From an uncultured Bacteroides sp. (lineage in GTDB: Bacteria; Bacteroidota; Bacteroidia; Bacteroidales; Bacteroidaceae), in the NCBI GenBank assembly GCA_934716785.1, contig CAKUYM010000014.1, positions 1 to 32,928 on the forward strand: a stretch of 32,928 nt of DNA. Reading direction: 5' to 3'. Positions 16,925-26,318 of this stretch are shown piece by piece. The number at the start of each line of letters is the position of its first letter. The first letter of the stretch is position 1. The position numbers and the translations under genes were made by a program. The notes below the pieces were generated by a model. It saw nothing but the letters and a program-made list of their open reading frames with translations. It did no database searches and was not told where the DNA came from.

Positions 16925-18496
16925 TTATCTATTTTCACGTTCTAATACCGCCAAACGGGCATAAAGTTCCACCAATGCCCCCTGTTGCAATATTTCCCAA
17001 CTATTTTTTGTTGTTCCGCCACGCAAGTCATTATCGTTCAACAAATTATTACTTTGATGACAATTGCTCACCCAAGCATGCAGCATAGTCTTTTCAATAT
17101 CATCAATATATTTGCGATCGTTGTCAATCGAATAAAGTTCAAAGAAACCACGACACATAATCGTATTGAACCATGCGTGTCCCGGAGCCAATATATTAAA
17201 CGTAAGATTCAAGTCCTTAGAACGATACGGCATAAACCACTTTTTATGACAACTTTCTGCTATGGCATATGCCTCATCCAAATACTTCTGTTCACCGGTA
17301 ATCTTGTAGAGCATACAAGCAGCTTGCAACGGCTGTCCGCTATTGTAGGAATACTTATTCTTTTCCACATCACCCGGCAAATTCGGATCACTGGCATTAG
17401 GACGCACATTGTCATAGAACAGATGATCCGACGGATCCTGCAGATGCTCCAACATATAGTTGTAACATTTGATCGCCCAATCCAAATATGTCTGTTTTCC
17501 CGTGATCTGATACATCTTGCACCCCAATACCGCTGTAGGAGCAGTAGAGCAGGAATGCTTGCTGGTCGTATGGCTGTTCAGTTCCCTCCAGTGAATACCG
17601 CCACCGCAAGTTTCATCCCATCCATAATTAATCAGGTAATTCCATACAGCCTCCGCTTGTGTCAGAAAACGCATATCTTTCGTTTCTGCATACCAGTCTG
17701 CCATATCCAGTCCGATCCATACGTTATCATCATAGTAACGTTCGTTTCCGCGAGCAGGATAGCAGGAGTAAGCCGACTTGCCCTGGTCATTCTGGAAGAA
17801 GTACTGTATTCCCTTGAACATCATCTCATCCATTGCAGCGTAAAGATTCTCCACTTCACTCTGCTTGCTCGCCTCGCGCATAGCTACAAAAGCCGACAAT
17901 CCGCTTCCTTGCCCCCATACCAAGGCATCGCCATCCCAATATGCGCCACCGTTATACGGATACCAAGTACGCCAGCAACTGCGTGAACTCTTGCCGAAAT
18001 AGAGACTAATAAGAGTGGTCATGTAAGAATGTGCCCGGTTCAGCATGGCCGGCAACTGCAATTCCGGCACCTCCTCCTCTTCCCGATACGGAGTCAATCG
18101 TTTACTTTCGATGACAGAACGTTGCCCGTTCTTGCTGATGGCTACTGCAGACACCTCATAAAGAGAGAAGTAAGGAACGGTAAGCAAATATTCACACTCC
18201 TCCCCGCTTTGCGCAGGGAGGGTGATGTAACCCGGTGAGAAAGAAGCACGTGTCACCTCTTCAGACACATCTCTATAAGAGATTTCTACCATATCCAAAT
18301 CGCGGTTGACCGGATTGATCCACTTCACCAACAGTTCATTATCGGCATTGGTGGTTTCCACCGAAAAAGAACTGACCGGAGAGATATTATCGCCCGTCTG
18401 AACACCATCGGCTGCCGCATCATTGTCATCGCTACAAGCAGACAGTGCCAGCAGCGAAAAAAGACTATAAACAAACAATTTATATATTGCTTTCAT
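16925..18496 (-). CDS. GH76 endo-alpha-1,6-mannanase lipoprotein
   Basis: A 523-residue surface lipoprotein predicted to cut the alpha-1,6-mannan backbone of fungal-type mannan. The lipobox is ALSAC (Cys21), followed by SDDND, an acidic stretch of the kind that directs Bacteroides lipoproteins to the outside of the cell. Residues about 35-140 form a fibronectin-III-like sandwich. The GH76 alpha/alpha barrel follows (about 150-515), with the catalytic Asp pair in RYYDDNVWIGLDM (Asp256, Asp257), plus YWDGDALVWGQGSGLSAF, GWDETCGGGIHW and YNSGQPLQAACMLY. It is the last gene of the PUL 2 operon, 21 bp after the LamG-like lipoprotein gene and just before a terminator. A surface GH76 would make oligosaccharides short enough for SusCD-2 import. 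Confidence 0.93.
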   Translation of the reverse strand: MKAIYKLFVYSLFSLLALSACSDDNDAAADGVQTGDNISPVSSFSVETTNADNELLVKWINPVNRDLDMVEISYRDVSEEVTRASFSPGYITLPAQSGEECEYLLTVPYFSLYEVSAVAISKNGQRSVIESKRLTPYREEEEVPELQLPAMLNRAHSYMTTLISLYFGKSSRSCWRTWYPYNGGAYWDGDALVWGQGSGLSAFVAMREASKQSEVENLYAAMDEMMFKGIQYFFQNDQGKSAYSCYPARGNERYYDDNVWIGLDMADWYAETKDMRFLTQAEAVWNYLINYGWDETCGGGIHWRELNSHTTSKHSCSTAPTAVLGCKMYQITGKQTYLDWAIKCYNYMLEHLQDPSDHLFYDNVRPNASDPNLPGDVEKNKYSYNSGQPLQAACMLYKITGEQKYLDEAYAIAESCHKKWFMPYRSKDLNLTFNILAPGHAWFNTIMCRGFFELYSIDNDRKYIDDIEKTMLHAWVSNCHQSNNLLNDNDLRGGTTKNSWEILQQGALVELYARLAVLERENR

Positions 18497-18517
18497 ACTT
18501 TCTTTCGATTTAAAAGA

Positions 18518-20176
18518 TTATCTAAAAGGAACTTCAATAGATGAAGCATCTTCAAAACCTGACATAGGGAATTCGACATCTCCCCAACTATCATATTTGC
18601 AGATATGCATCAACAACTCATGATCTGAATCAGTACCATCTTCTATATAAGACACCGGAGCTCCCGCTGAGAAATCCCAACGTGCCAGCAATCCTTCCGG
18701 ATGTTCTTCCTTAAGTTCCATCGCATTCTCAATCAATTGGTCTACAGTGCGGCAAACAGTCCAAATACGTGCTTCAAGTACGGAACCGCAAAGGAAACGG
18801 CGGTTATCACTTGCCTTTCCTATAGTAACTCGTCCACCATCATTGCCGGCACAAAGATCAATTTCCGAATAATTAATATCCGTCTTCCGCTGATCACTCC
18901 ATGCTACCTGCTTTCCATTGACATACAACTTATATTTATTACTATAATCGTTTTGTTCTTTCGAGCAGTCCACCACTAAAGCAATATGCATCCATTTTCC
19001 CAGTTCAAATGCTCCGTGTCCGGTTCTGAGCTTCAGTTTATCACCGGTACCCACCAGTTCAATCTGTCTGCCTTTATTATTTTCCCAGTCACCGCCACGG
19101 AGAATAAAGTAGCCTTCCTTACCCATAAAAGTTTGCAACCAATTGGTAGCATCCACTCGAGTAACGATTTCCCAAGTCATCTGTGTCAATTTAAAACCGT
19201 TGGTCTTCTCCTTGATAGCTGCCAATCCCTCACCGGTCATTTCTCCAAAGTGAGTCCATGCAGCATAGTTCCGACCGAGATTCATCGCATAACGTCCCTC
19301 CGGCTTAATAGTCACTTGTATCGGTTGTGACACTTGTTTCTTGGCATCCGTCACGGTAAATGAAGTAGTTCCGGGTTTTCGTCCTGTGACAGTAATCACA
19401 TTACCGTAAATCTCCAGACGGATTATTTTCGGATCACCCGCATCGCAAATCTGATATTCACCGTTACCGCTTGTAATTTTCACCTGGGCGCTTCCTTGGT
19501 TGGCTTTAATTAAAACCCCTTCTTCATCGGCATCCGTCAGAATAGGTTTCGGTGCAATCACGTTCACCGTAACATAAGCCGTTTTTCCCTGTTGATCCTT
19601 CACTTCAATTTCCGCACTACCCTGTGCAACTCCCTTGAGAGTGAACATTTCCGTTTCTTCCAAGTTATCGGCATTGATTTCAACACATGTCGGAGTAGCC
19701 GTATCTTCCCCTTCTTGGTGGAATCCGACCGTATAGCCACCATTGCCGGTATAGATACGAACAGTAGCCTCATCGGCACCTTCCACCTGAGAATAAAGCG
19801 TAAGCAAGCCTTGGCTAAGCTTCAAATCGAAAGTCGCTGCCGTATTCACAAAAATCTTGGCGCGTTGGTCATATTTATCCTTCACATACACCACACTCTG
19901 AGCATCGTTTTTGCCTTCCACAGCTTTCAGCTTCACCACATTGCCCTCCACCTCTGCCGTCACAACTTCTTCATTAGCGGAAGTCACCACATAATCACCG
20001 TTGCCCGAAAGGATATTCACCGTCCGTTCATCCCCCTGCGCTATGTTTATCTCCGTAAGGTCTACTTTCAGTTCCACCGCATCGGCAGGTGTTCCATTAT
20101 CATCCTTATCATCGTCTTCTCCACAAGCCCCCAAGGCAAGCAGCGAAGCGAAAAAGAAATACTTTACAAACTTCAT
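18518..20176 (-). CDS. Surface lipoprotein with Ig-like repeats and LamG-like domain
   Basis: A 552-residue lipoprotein (LGAC, Cys18) whose mature end GEDDDKDD strongly resembles a surface-export signal. Three Ig/BACON-like modules each carry a matching motif: SGNGDY at 57-62, TGNGGY at 143-148 and SGNGEY at 236-241. A concanavalin-A/LamG-like jelly roll follows (about 300-510; WMHIALVVDCS, KLYVNGKQV, GSVLEARIWTVCRTVDQL). No hydrolase catalytic motif is visible, so the likely role is a surface glycan-binding protein that holds mannan near the GH76 enzyme and SusCD-2. The repeat modules would act as a spacer from the membrane. It lies between the DUF1735 and GH76 genes with about 21-bp gaps. 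The binding role is inferred from position and fold only. Confidence 0.82.
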   Translation of the reverse strand: MKFVKYFFFASLLALGACGEDDDKDDNGTPADAVELKVDLTEINIAQGDERTVNILSGNGDYVVTSANEEVVTAEVEGNVVKLKAVEGKNDAQSVVYVKDKYDQRAKIFVNTAATFDLKLSQGLLTLYSQVEGADEATVRIYTGNGGYTVGFHQEGEDTATPTCVEINADNLEETEMFTLKGVAQGSAEIEVKDQQGKTAYVTVNVIAPKPILTDADEEGVLIKANQGSAQVKITSGNGEYQICDAGDPKIIRLEIYGNVITVTGRKPGTTSFTVTDAKKQVSQPIQVTIKPEGRYAMNLGRNYAAWTHFGEMTGEGLAAIKEKTNGFKLTQMTWEIVTRVDATNWLQTFMGKEGYFILRGGDWENNKGRQIELVGTGDKLKLRTGHGAFELGKWMHIALVVDCSKEQNDYSNKYKLYVNGKQVAWSDQRKTDINYSEIDLCAGNDGGRVTIGKASDNRRFLCGSVLEARIWTVCRTVDQLIENAMELKEEHPEGLLARWDFSAGAPVSYIEDGTDSDHELLMHICKYDSWGDVEFPMSGFEDASSIEVPFR

Positions 20177-20197
20177 ATGCTATTACATTTAAGGTTA

Positions 20198-21169
20198 TTA
20201 TTCTTCTACCTCCACATTCGGATATTCTACCCGCAACACATCTCTTGACATGGAGAAAGTGCCCTCGAACGTCATGGTCAGCGGTTCGGGAAGCGTACTA
20301 TCCAAGTATCTATATGCCAACTCTAAAGTTGTCACTTCCGTATAGTATCTTTGGTCCGTATAGTTATAGGTATATTTTCGGGTCAACTTGGCACTATAGG
20401 GTTCAAACTGCAATCCTTGATTTTCGGACACCAAGGAAATATCACCAAACATATTCCGATGAATCTCTACCACATAATTCAGATAATCTGTCGTGTTGGA
20501 ACGAGTCTTATCTCCCACAAACATATAGCAGACATCATTATTGATAGCATAAAGTTGCGTACCGGTAGTCTCGGTCGTATAACTTGTTCCTTGCTGAGTG
20601 ACCACACCTTTTCCGCTATAAACACCCGAATAATCATTTTTAAACCCGATATGCGCCAACACCTTGGTGTATTTATTCTGTCCCATCGGTTCGCCGATAG
20701 AGGAGGCGATGCGCAAAGGCAGCACATAGTCGTCATACAAGCTTCCCACTTCATCGATCTTCGTCAAGTCGATGGTAATGTAGGCGGCAGCATTCAATTC
20801 TCCCTGCGGAATTGTCCATGAGCCGCCATCGAAAGAGTATGCCTCCGGCGGAAGAATCTTATAATACAAATCATCCTGATTTTTATATTTCTCCTTGTTA
20901 TATCCGGCCAATGTGTCCGGATCCACTTCCAGAGTCAATGTAATATCTTTATCATTACCGGAAGTTCCGTTCACTCCAAAATAAATAGGCAGCAGTGCCG
21001 TATTATCCTCCCTGACGGTCAGTTGATAATCCTGCCATCCGTTATGGATAATATATGAGTTCTTCACAAACAGTTCATCTGCCAGCCCGTCGTTGCAAGC
21101 ACAGAAGCCGAATGCCATAAGAACGAGCAGACAACCCACCATTCCGTAATTATATCTTAGTTGTTTCAT
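20198..21169 (-). CDS. DUF1735-type lipoprotein (putative surface glycan-binding protein)
   Basis: A 323-residue lipoprotein (lipobox CAC, Cys25). The N-terminal half (NSYIIHNGWQDYQLTVREDNTALLPIYFGVNGTSGNDKDITLTLEVD) is typical of DUF1735/BT_3987-like modules, which are common directly after SusD in Bacteroides PULs and often serve as surface glycan-binding proteins. The C-terminal half, about 185-323 (GVYSGKGVVTQQGT..., ending DVLRVEYPNVEVEE), looks like the DUF4361-type beta-sandwich that accompanies it. No catalytic motif is seen. It is co-transcribed with SusD-2 upstream (25-bp gap) and the LamG-like gene downstream (21-bp gap). Confidence 0.82.
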   Translation of the reverse strand: MKQLRYNYGMVGCLLVLMAFGFCACNDGLADELFVKNSYIIHNGWQDYQLTVREDNTALLPIYFGVNGTSGNDKDITLTLEVDPDTLAGYNKEKYKNQDDLYYKILPPEAYSFDGGSWTIPQGELNAAAYITIDLTKIDEVGSLYDDYVLPLRIASSIGEPMGQNKYTKVLAHIGFKNDYSGVYSGKGVVTQQGTSYTTETTGTQLYAINNDVCYMFVGDKTRSNTTDYLNYVVEIHRNMFGDISLVSENQGLQFEPYSAKLTRKYTYNYTDQRYYTEVTTLELAYRYLDSTLPEPLTMTFEGTFSMSRDVLRVEYPNVEVEE

Positions 21170-21194
21170 AATAGCTGTTTCTTAATTGTTAGTT

Positions 21195-23174
21195 TTACCA
21201 TCCTGGATTCTGCGTCATATTCACATTACGTTTCAATTCATAGGTCGGGAACGGCCACAGATACATCCGCTGTTCGAACATCTTGTGCACCGTCGTGATA
21301 ATCGTAGGTTTATAGAAATCGGCAATACGAGTTTGATCATCACTTATGTTAATATCGCATCCTTGCAGCAATTGGTTCTCTTCCTGCAAAGCATCTTTCC
21401 AACGAAGTAAGTCAAAATAACGCATGCTGTTTTCTGCAAACAATTCTACCTGACGCTCCCTTTTCAGTTTCACACGGAAGTCATTCTGATTGTTGTATGT
21501 CTCATTGGAGTAATCAGGCACTCCGGCACGCATACGTATACGCTTGATGGCATAACGCATCTCATCCGCATCTCGCTGAATCGTGACATCTTCACCCATA
21601 TAATTAGTTACATGATATACTTGTCCTTCCGTCAGTTCATTGAGTGCTTCAGCATAGTTCAACAGGATTTCACCATAGCGGATAGTCATCTCCGTCTTGT
21701 CCACCCGATAACCTCCTGTCGTTCTGGAGTCTTCGGCATTGTAGTACTTCTTCATGGTTATACCCGTAATCGGACAATCTTCTTTAAATCCCTGCTTACC
21801 GTCATTCAGCCCCCGGTAATAGAATACCTGACTGTTACGATACAGCGTCTCTGATGAACTGGACGCTTCCCAAACAGATCCACAATAACCGATAGAAGCG
21901 TAGAAACGAGGTTCGCGGTTGTTGTACATCAAAGAAACGTTGACCGGCAAAAACGGATTGGTGGCAGCATAGCCCTGTGTGGTAAATCCTTCCGTCACGT
22001 AGTCACCCGTAGCGGCAGCTTCCGTGATGCTTCGTCCGTCATTCATGGCATACGCATTTACCATTTTCAGCGTCACAGCCAGCCGGTTCTTTCCACTCAA
22101 TGTCTTAGGCATCAGCTGCTCATTCCAATTATCAATGCAAGTATGTCCATTTCTGGTACGGGTAAATATCAACTCCGGATTCTTGGAACCCAGAATCGTT
22201 CCGTCAAAGATAGACTTGTAGGAGAGAAATGGATCTACATCCGCCCATCCGTCCGGATAAGTTTTATTAGAGTACTCGCTGTGGAAAGGAGGACGTTCCC
22301 ACTCCTGTGTCGTAGCTTTCGGAGCTATCGTATAGAGTTCATATAAATCAGTGCTTTTCGCCAACTCTATCACATCTCTTGCCGCAGCGGCAGCTCTCGC
22401 CCATTTGCTCTCGTCGTACTCTTGTGATATCAGCATATTTCCATAACAATCCTTCACATTAAAAAGGTCGGTATTTCCATTAAAAAGCGGACTGGCTGCA
22501 AAAAGCAATACACGCGAACGCAATCCCAATGCAGCGCCACGGGTAGGGCGTCCCAGATTATTGACAGTTCTCTTTGTCGGCAGAGAGCGAGCAGCCTCTG
22601 TCAGTTCCTTGTCCACAAAATCTACCAGCACATCAAAATGTTCGCGCGGCAAAGACAATTCTTCATACGAAAGGTTTACATCCAATCCTTCCAACGGAAT
22701 CAAAGGTACAGGACCATATACCCTCATCAACGCCCAGTAACAGTATGCACGGAGAAAACGGGCTTGTCCTTTCATATCCGCTTTCTCATCCATGGTGAGT
22801 TCCGGACACATATCTACATTATTGACAAAGGTGGATGCCTTGCGGATTCCTTCGTAGTACTTCCACAAACGAGATTCATTTTGGTCTGAATCACTAAACT
22901 GATTGTCAGCACTATAATTTCCTTCATGATATTCTTTCATATCCGGATGGTACAAGTCATCAGCCGCCCAACGGAACGGTTCGGAAAACTCACCGATCTT
23001 GTCCATCACACTATATGCACTGGACAACCATCCGTCCACATACACCCGTTTGGAAAATGCAGAGTCCAAGGATACTTGATCGTAGAAATATTTGTCCACG
23101 TCGAGATAGTCGGCACATGACGGAAACAGGCATGTCCCCACAACCAGCAACAGGCTATAAAGTATTCGTTTCAT
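21195..23174 (-). CDS. SusD-like glycan-binding lipoprotein (PUL 2)
   Basis: A 659-residue RagB/SusD-family lipoprotein, the partner of SusC-2, expected to bind mannan oligosaccharides at the cell surface. The lipobox is FPSC (Cys20) followed by ADYLDVDKYF. SusD features include the TPR-like QARFLRAYCYWALMRVYGPVPLI and the C-terminal KLKRERQVELFAENSMRYFDLLRWKDAL, ending NMTQNPGW. It is slightly longer than classic SusD proteins. The gap to SusC-2 is 17 bp. Confidence 0.96.
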   Translation of the reverse strand: MKRILYSLLLVVGTCLFPSCADYLDVDKYFYDQVSLDSAFSKRVYVDGWLSSAYSVMDKIGEFSEPFRWAADDLYHPDMKEYHEGNYSADNQFSDSDQNESRLWKYYEGIRKASTFVNNVDMCPELTMDEKADMKGQARFLRAYCYWALMRVYGPVPLIPLEGLDVNLSYEELSLPREHFDVLVDFVDKELTEAARSLPTKRTVNNLGRPTRGAALGLRSRVLLFAASPLFNGNTDLFNVKDCYGNMLISQEYDESKWARAAAAARDVIELAKSTDLYELYTIAPKATTQEWERPPFHSEYSNKTYPDGWADVDPFLSYKSIFDGTILGSKNPELIFTRTRNGHTCIDNWNEQLMPKTLSGKNRLAVTLKMVNAYAMNDGRSITEAAATGDYVTEGFTTQGYAATNPFLPVNVSLMYNNREPRFYASIGYCGSVWEASSSSETLYRNSQVFYYRGLNDGKQGFKEDCPITGITMKKYYNAEDSRTTGGYRVDKTEMTIRYGEILLNYAEALNELTEGQVYHVTNYMGEDVTIQRDADEMRYAIKRIRMRAGVPDYSNETYNNQNDFRVKLKRERQVELFAENSMRYFDLLRWKDALQEENQLLQGCDINISDDQTRIADFYKPTIITTVHKMFEQRMYLWPFPTYELKRNVNMTQNPGW

Positions 23175-23191
23175 AATTTGTTGTTTTTACA

Positions 23192-26100
23192 TTAGAAGCT
23201 AAATTGAAGATAACAAGAGTAAGTTCTATTGATCGGATAGTTGCTTCCGTCTTCACTCGGCACTTCCGGATCCCACCATTTGAACGGTGCCCAAGTCAGC
23301 AAGTTCTGTCCGATGAAGCCAATGCGCATATTGCTCACGAAGAACTTGCGTGTCCACATCTGCGGCAGGTCGTATGTGATTTCCAAATTACGCAGACGCA
23401 AGTATTTTCTCTCTCTCAACCAGAAAGTAGACTTACGATTGTTGTTGTTATTATTGGTATAAGTCAGACGAGGCCAATCCGCATTCGGGTTCTCCGTAGC
23501 TTCCGTTCCGGAAATTTCCTTCGGAATCCAACGGTTGCCGTCCACCATCACCTGGAGGATATTGCCACGTTTGCCATCGTGGAAAGCGTGAGGTCCGCTT
23601 CCCCCAAGGAAGAAGTCACACTTGCCCGTACCTTGGAACAGCAGATTGATGCCCCAGTTTTTCCAATTGGCGCTCAATCCGAAACCATATTGAAGCCCCG
23701 GAGTTTGTCTATATCCCAATGGAACAATATCGTCATCATTAATTACGCCATCACCATTTACATCTTTATATTTGATATCACCGGGAAGAATCGTCTTATT
23801 AGCCAGACTTGATTGGTCGGGACTACGGTCAATATCGTCTTGATCCTTAAACAAGCCCAATGCAATAAATCCTCTGCTCTGATTCAATTGGAAACCTTTT
23901 TCCATCTTATACCACAACTCATTGGCTGCCTCATCCTTGTCCAAGATATCTGTGGTCTGATAAGTGAAATTGGCACGGAACTGCAAGTTCACTTTCCCTA
24001 TCTGCTGCGTATAAGCGATGTTTCCATCCCATCCGTAGGATTTCATTTTACCTACATTCGCCATCGGCGTCTGGTCGGCAAGTCCGGTAGTCAACGGCAT
24101 CTGGTTACGTTGCATAAAGATATCATCACGTTTGTCCAAGAACCAGTCGACCGTACCGGTAATTCTATCGTTGAAAAGAGAGAAGTCAACTCCGATATCA
24201 TATTTCTTGGCAACCTCCCACGTCAGGTAAGGAGTACCCAGAGTCTTGATTCGATAGGCCTGCACTCTATTTGATCCAAACTCTCCGAAAGTATACGAAC
24301 CGCCATCATCCGTGTTCACCAAAGTGATGTAGGGGAACCGACGTCCCTCCAACTCATCGTTACCCACCTCACCATACGAGGCACGTATCTTGAGCAAGCT
24401 CAGCCATGGCATTGCTTTCTTCATGAAAGATTCTTCCGATGCCACCCATCCGAGAGACACTGCGGGGAAGAAACCGAACTGCTTGCCTTTCTCAAAGTTT
24501 TCAGAGCCGGTGTATCCCCAGTTAAACTCTGTCAGGTATCTATCTTTATAAGCATATGTGAAACGACCGGAGTAAGCCAACGTGCGATGAGGTATTGATC
24601 CCATCAAATCATCTTCAGCAAAATTCACATCAGAAGTTTCCTGTTGATACACCATTGCGAAAGCTCCTACACGATGCTTGTCGGCAAACATCCTGCTATA
24701 ATCCAGCGATGCTTGCAGATAATAGCGCTTATCGCCCTTTACCTCCTTTTTCTGATTCATCGCACTGGCGTTTGACACCCGCTTCAATACCAGATTTCCG
24801 TTGCCGTCACGCATATCTTCCGCCGACCAAAGTTCCTGACTCTTAGAACGAGTGATTTGATTCCAGTTGTACGTATCGAAAGCGAATACACCGTTAAACT
24901 TCAAACCTTTGGTTATAAAAGAAAGGTCTTGATCCAAACTGACGCTGCTCTCTATCTTATTCTCCCAAATCGTACGATAACCGGTCTGCGTCAATTGATA
25001 CTCGGGAGTGGTCATGCCATCTACAATAGGCCACTGTCCGGTAGACCATTTACGGGGAGCTGACAACGGAGTATAAGAAGCAAACGATTTCCAAATATCA
25101 TCCGAGCTGCTGGAAGGAGCATTACGATTGACCAACCATCCGCCCACACTGGCAGACAGCACCGTGGTACGAGTCAGGTTCATATCCACGTTGGCGCGAT
25201 AGTTCCAACGTTCATACGTAGAGTTCGTATTATAGGTATTCTCCGAACTGGCAGTACGATAACGACCGTTCTCACCGGTATAGCGACCGGAAACGAAATA
25301 ACGCACATTGTCACTACCACCCGAGAAATTGATATTAGCATAATAACTCGGAGCGCCATTCTTCAACATCAAGTCTCTCCAGTCCACATTAGGATACAGA
25401 TCCGGGTCCAATCCATGTTGGATAATAGCCAATTCTTCATCCGTATACAAAGGATTCTCATAACGGCCTACCAACGCTTCGTTAGCCAGACGAGCCCAAT
25501 CATACCCACTGGAGTATTCCGGTACTTTTACCGGCGAATTCCAGTCAAATCCAGCCTTCACATTAATCTTCACCTTACCTTTTTCACCACGCTTGGTCGT
25601 AATCAAAACCACGCCGTTGGCACCACGCTGTCCGTAGATAGCCGTAGCCGACGCATCTTTCAATACAGAGAATGATTCGATATCCTCTACCGGAATCTCA
25701 TTGAAGCTACGTTCCACACCGTCTACCAGAATCAAAGCTCCGGATTTGGCACCAAACGTACTCATACCCCGAATCCAGAACTGAGACATATTCTCACCCG
25801 GTTCACCACTACTTTGCATGGCAATGATGCCCGGAACAACACCCGCCAAAGAGTTGCTCAAGTTGGCTCCCGGTGCATTCAAATGCTTTAGCTCTACATT
25901 GGTGATGGCACCTGTCAAAGTTTTCTTCTTTTGTACACCGCTGGCGGTAACAACCACCTCATCTATAGTCTGGTTATTTTCTACCATCTTCACAGAAAGA
26001 TGATTCCGGTCTTGAATGGACAAGACGGGGATTTCCACTGCCTGATACCCCACAAAGGTAATCTGCAACACATCATACGGTCCCACCTTGATGGAGAAAT

Positions 26101-26296
26101 TACCGTCAAGGTCAGTAATAGTACCTACACCCGGCTGGTTCTTGGCAATGACCGATGCACCGACAATCGGTCCTAAGGCATCTTCCACCACACCTTTTAT
26201 AATAAGCTTCTGCTTGTCTTCCTGTCCCTGCGCAGCTTGAGGAACAAGCAACAATGCCATCAGAAGCAATACGATATATTGTTGTATATTCTTCAT
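23192..26296 (-). CDS. SusC-like TonB-dependent outer-membrane transporter (PUL 2)
   Basis: A 1034-residue SusC-family transporter predicted to import alpha-mannan oligosaccharides. It has a signal peptide (1-24, ending AAQG), a carboxypeptidase-regulatory-like domain (about 30-105; GPIVGASVIAKNQPGVGTIT, TDLDGNFSI), the TonB box IDEVVVTASG (111-120), and a plug with ALILVDGVERSF and SVLKDASATAIYGQRGANGV. The barrel ends in the typical terminal aromatic, YLQFSF. It is the second gene of its operon, 22 bp after the IPT/NHL gene rather than first as in PUL 1. Confidence 0.97.
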   Translation of the reverse strand: MKNIQQYIVLLLMALLLVPQAAQGQEDKQKLIIKGVVEDALGPIVGASVIAKNQPGVGTITDLDGNFSIKVGPYDVLQITFVGYQAVEIPVLSIQDRNHLSVKMVENNQTIDEVVVTASGVQKKKTLTGAITNVELKHLNAPGANLSNSLAGVVPGIIAMQSSGEPGENMSQFWIRGMSTFGAKSGALILVDGVERSFNEIPVEDIESFSVLKDASATAIYGQRGANGVVLITTKRGEKGKVKINVKAGFDWNSPVKVPEYSSGYDWARLANEALVGRYENPLYTDEELAIIQHGLDPDLYPNVDWRDLMLKNGAPSYYANINFSGGSDNVRYFVSGRYTGENGRYRTASSENTYNTNSTYERWNYRANVDMNLTRTTVLSASVGGWLVNRNAPSSSSDDIWKSFASYTPLSAPRKWSTGQWPIVDGMTTPEYQLTQTGYRTIWENKIESSVSLDQDLSFITKGLKFNGVFAFDTYNWNQITRSKSQELWSAEDMRDGNGNLVLKRVSNASAMNQKKEVKGDKRYYLQASLDYSRMFADKHRVGAFAMVYQQETSDVNFAEDDLMGSIPHRTLAYSGRFTYAYKDRYLTEFNWGYTGSENFEKGKQFGFFPAVSLGWVASEESFMKKAMPWLSLLKIRASYGEVGNDELEGRRFPYITLVNTDDGGSYTFGEFGSNRVQAYRIKTLGTPYLTWEVAKKYDIGVDFSLFNDRITGTVDWFLDKRDDIFMQRNQMPLTTGLADQTPMANVGKMKSYGWDGNIAYTQQIGKVNLQFRANFTYQTTDILDKDEAANELWYKMEKGFQLNQSRGFIALGLFKDQDDIDRSPDQSSLANKTILPGDIKYKDVNGDGVINDDDIVPLGYRQTPGLQYGFGLSANWKNWGINLLFQGTGKCDFFLGGSGPHAFHDGKRGNILQVMVDGNRWIPKEISGTEATENPNADWPRLTYTNNNNNNRKSTFWLRERKYLRLRNLEITYDLPQMWTRKFFVSNMRIGFIGQNLLTWAPFKWWDPEVPSEDGSNYPINRTYSCYLQFSF

Positions 26297-26318
26297 GAAA
26301 AATTCTTTTTTATAATTA

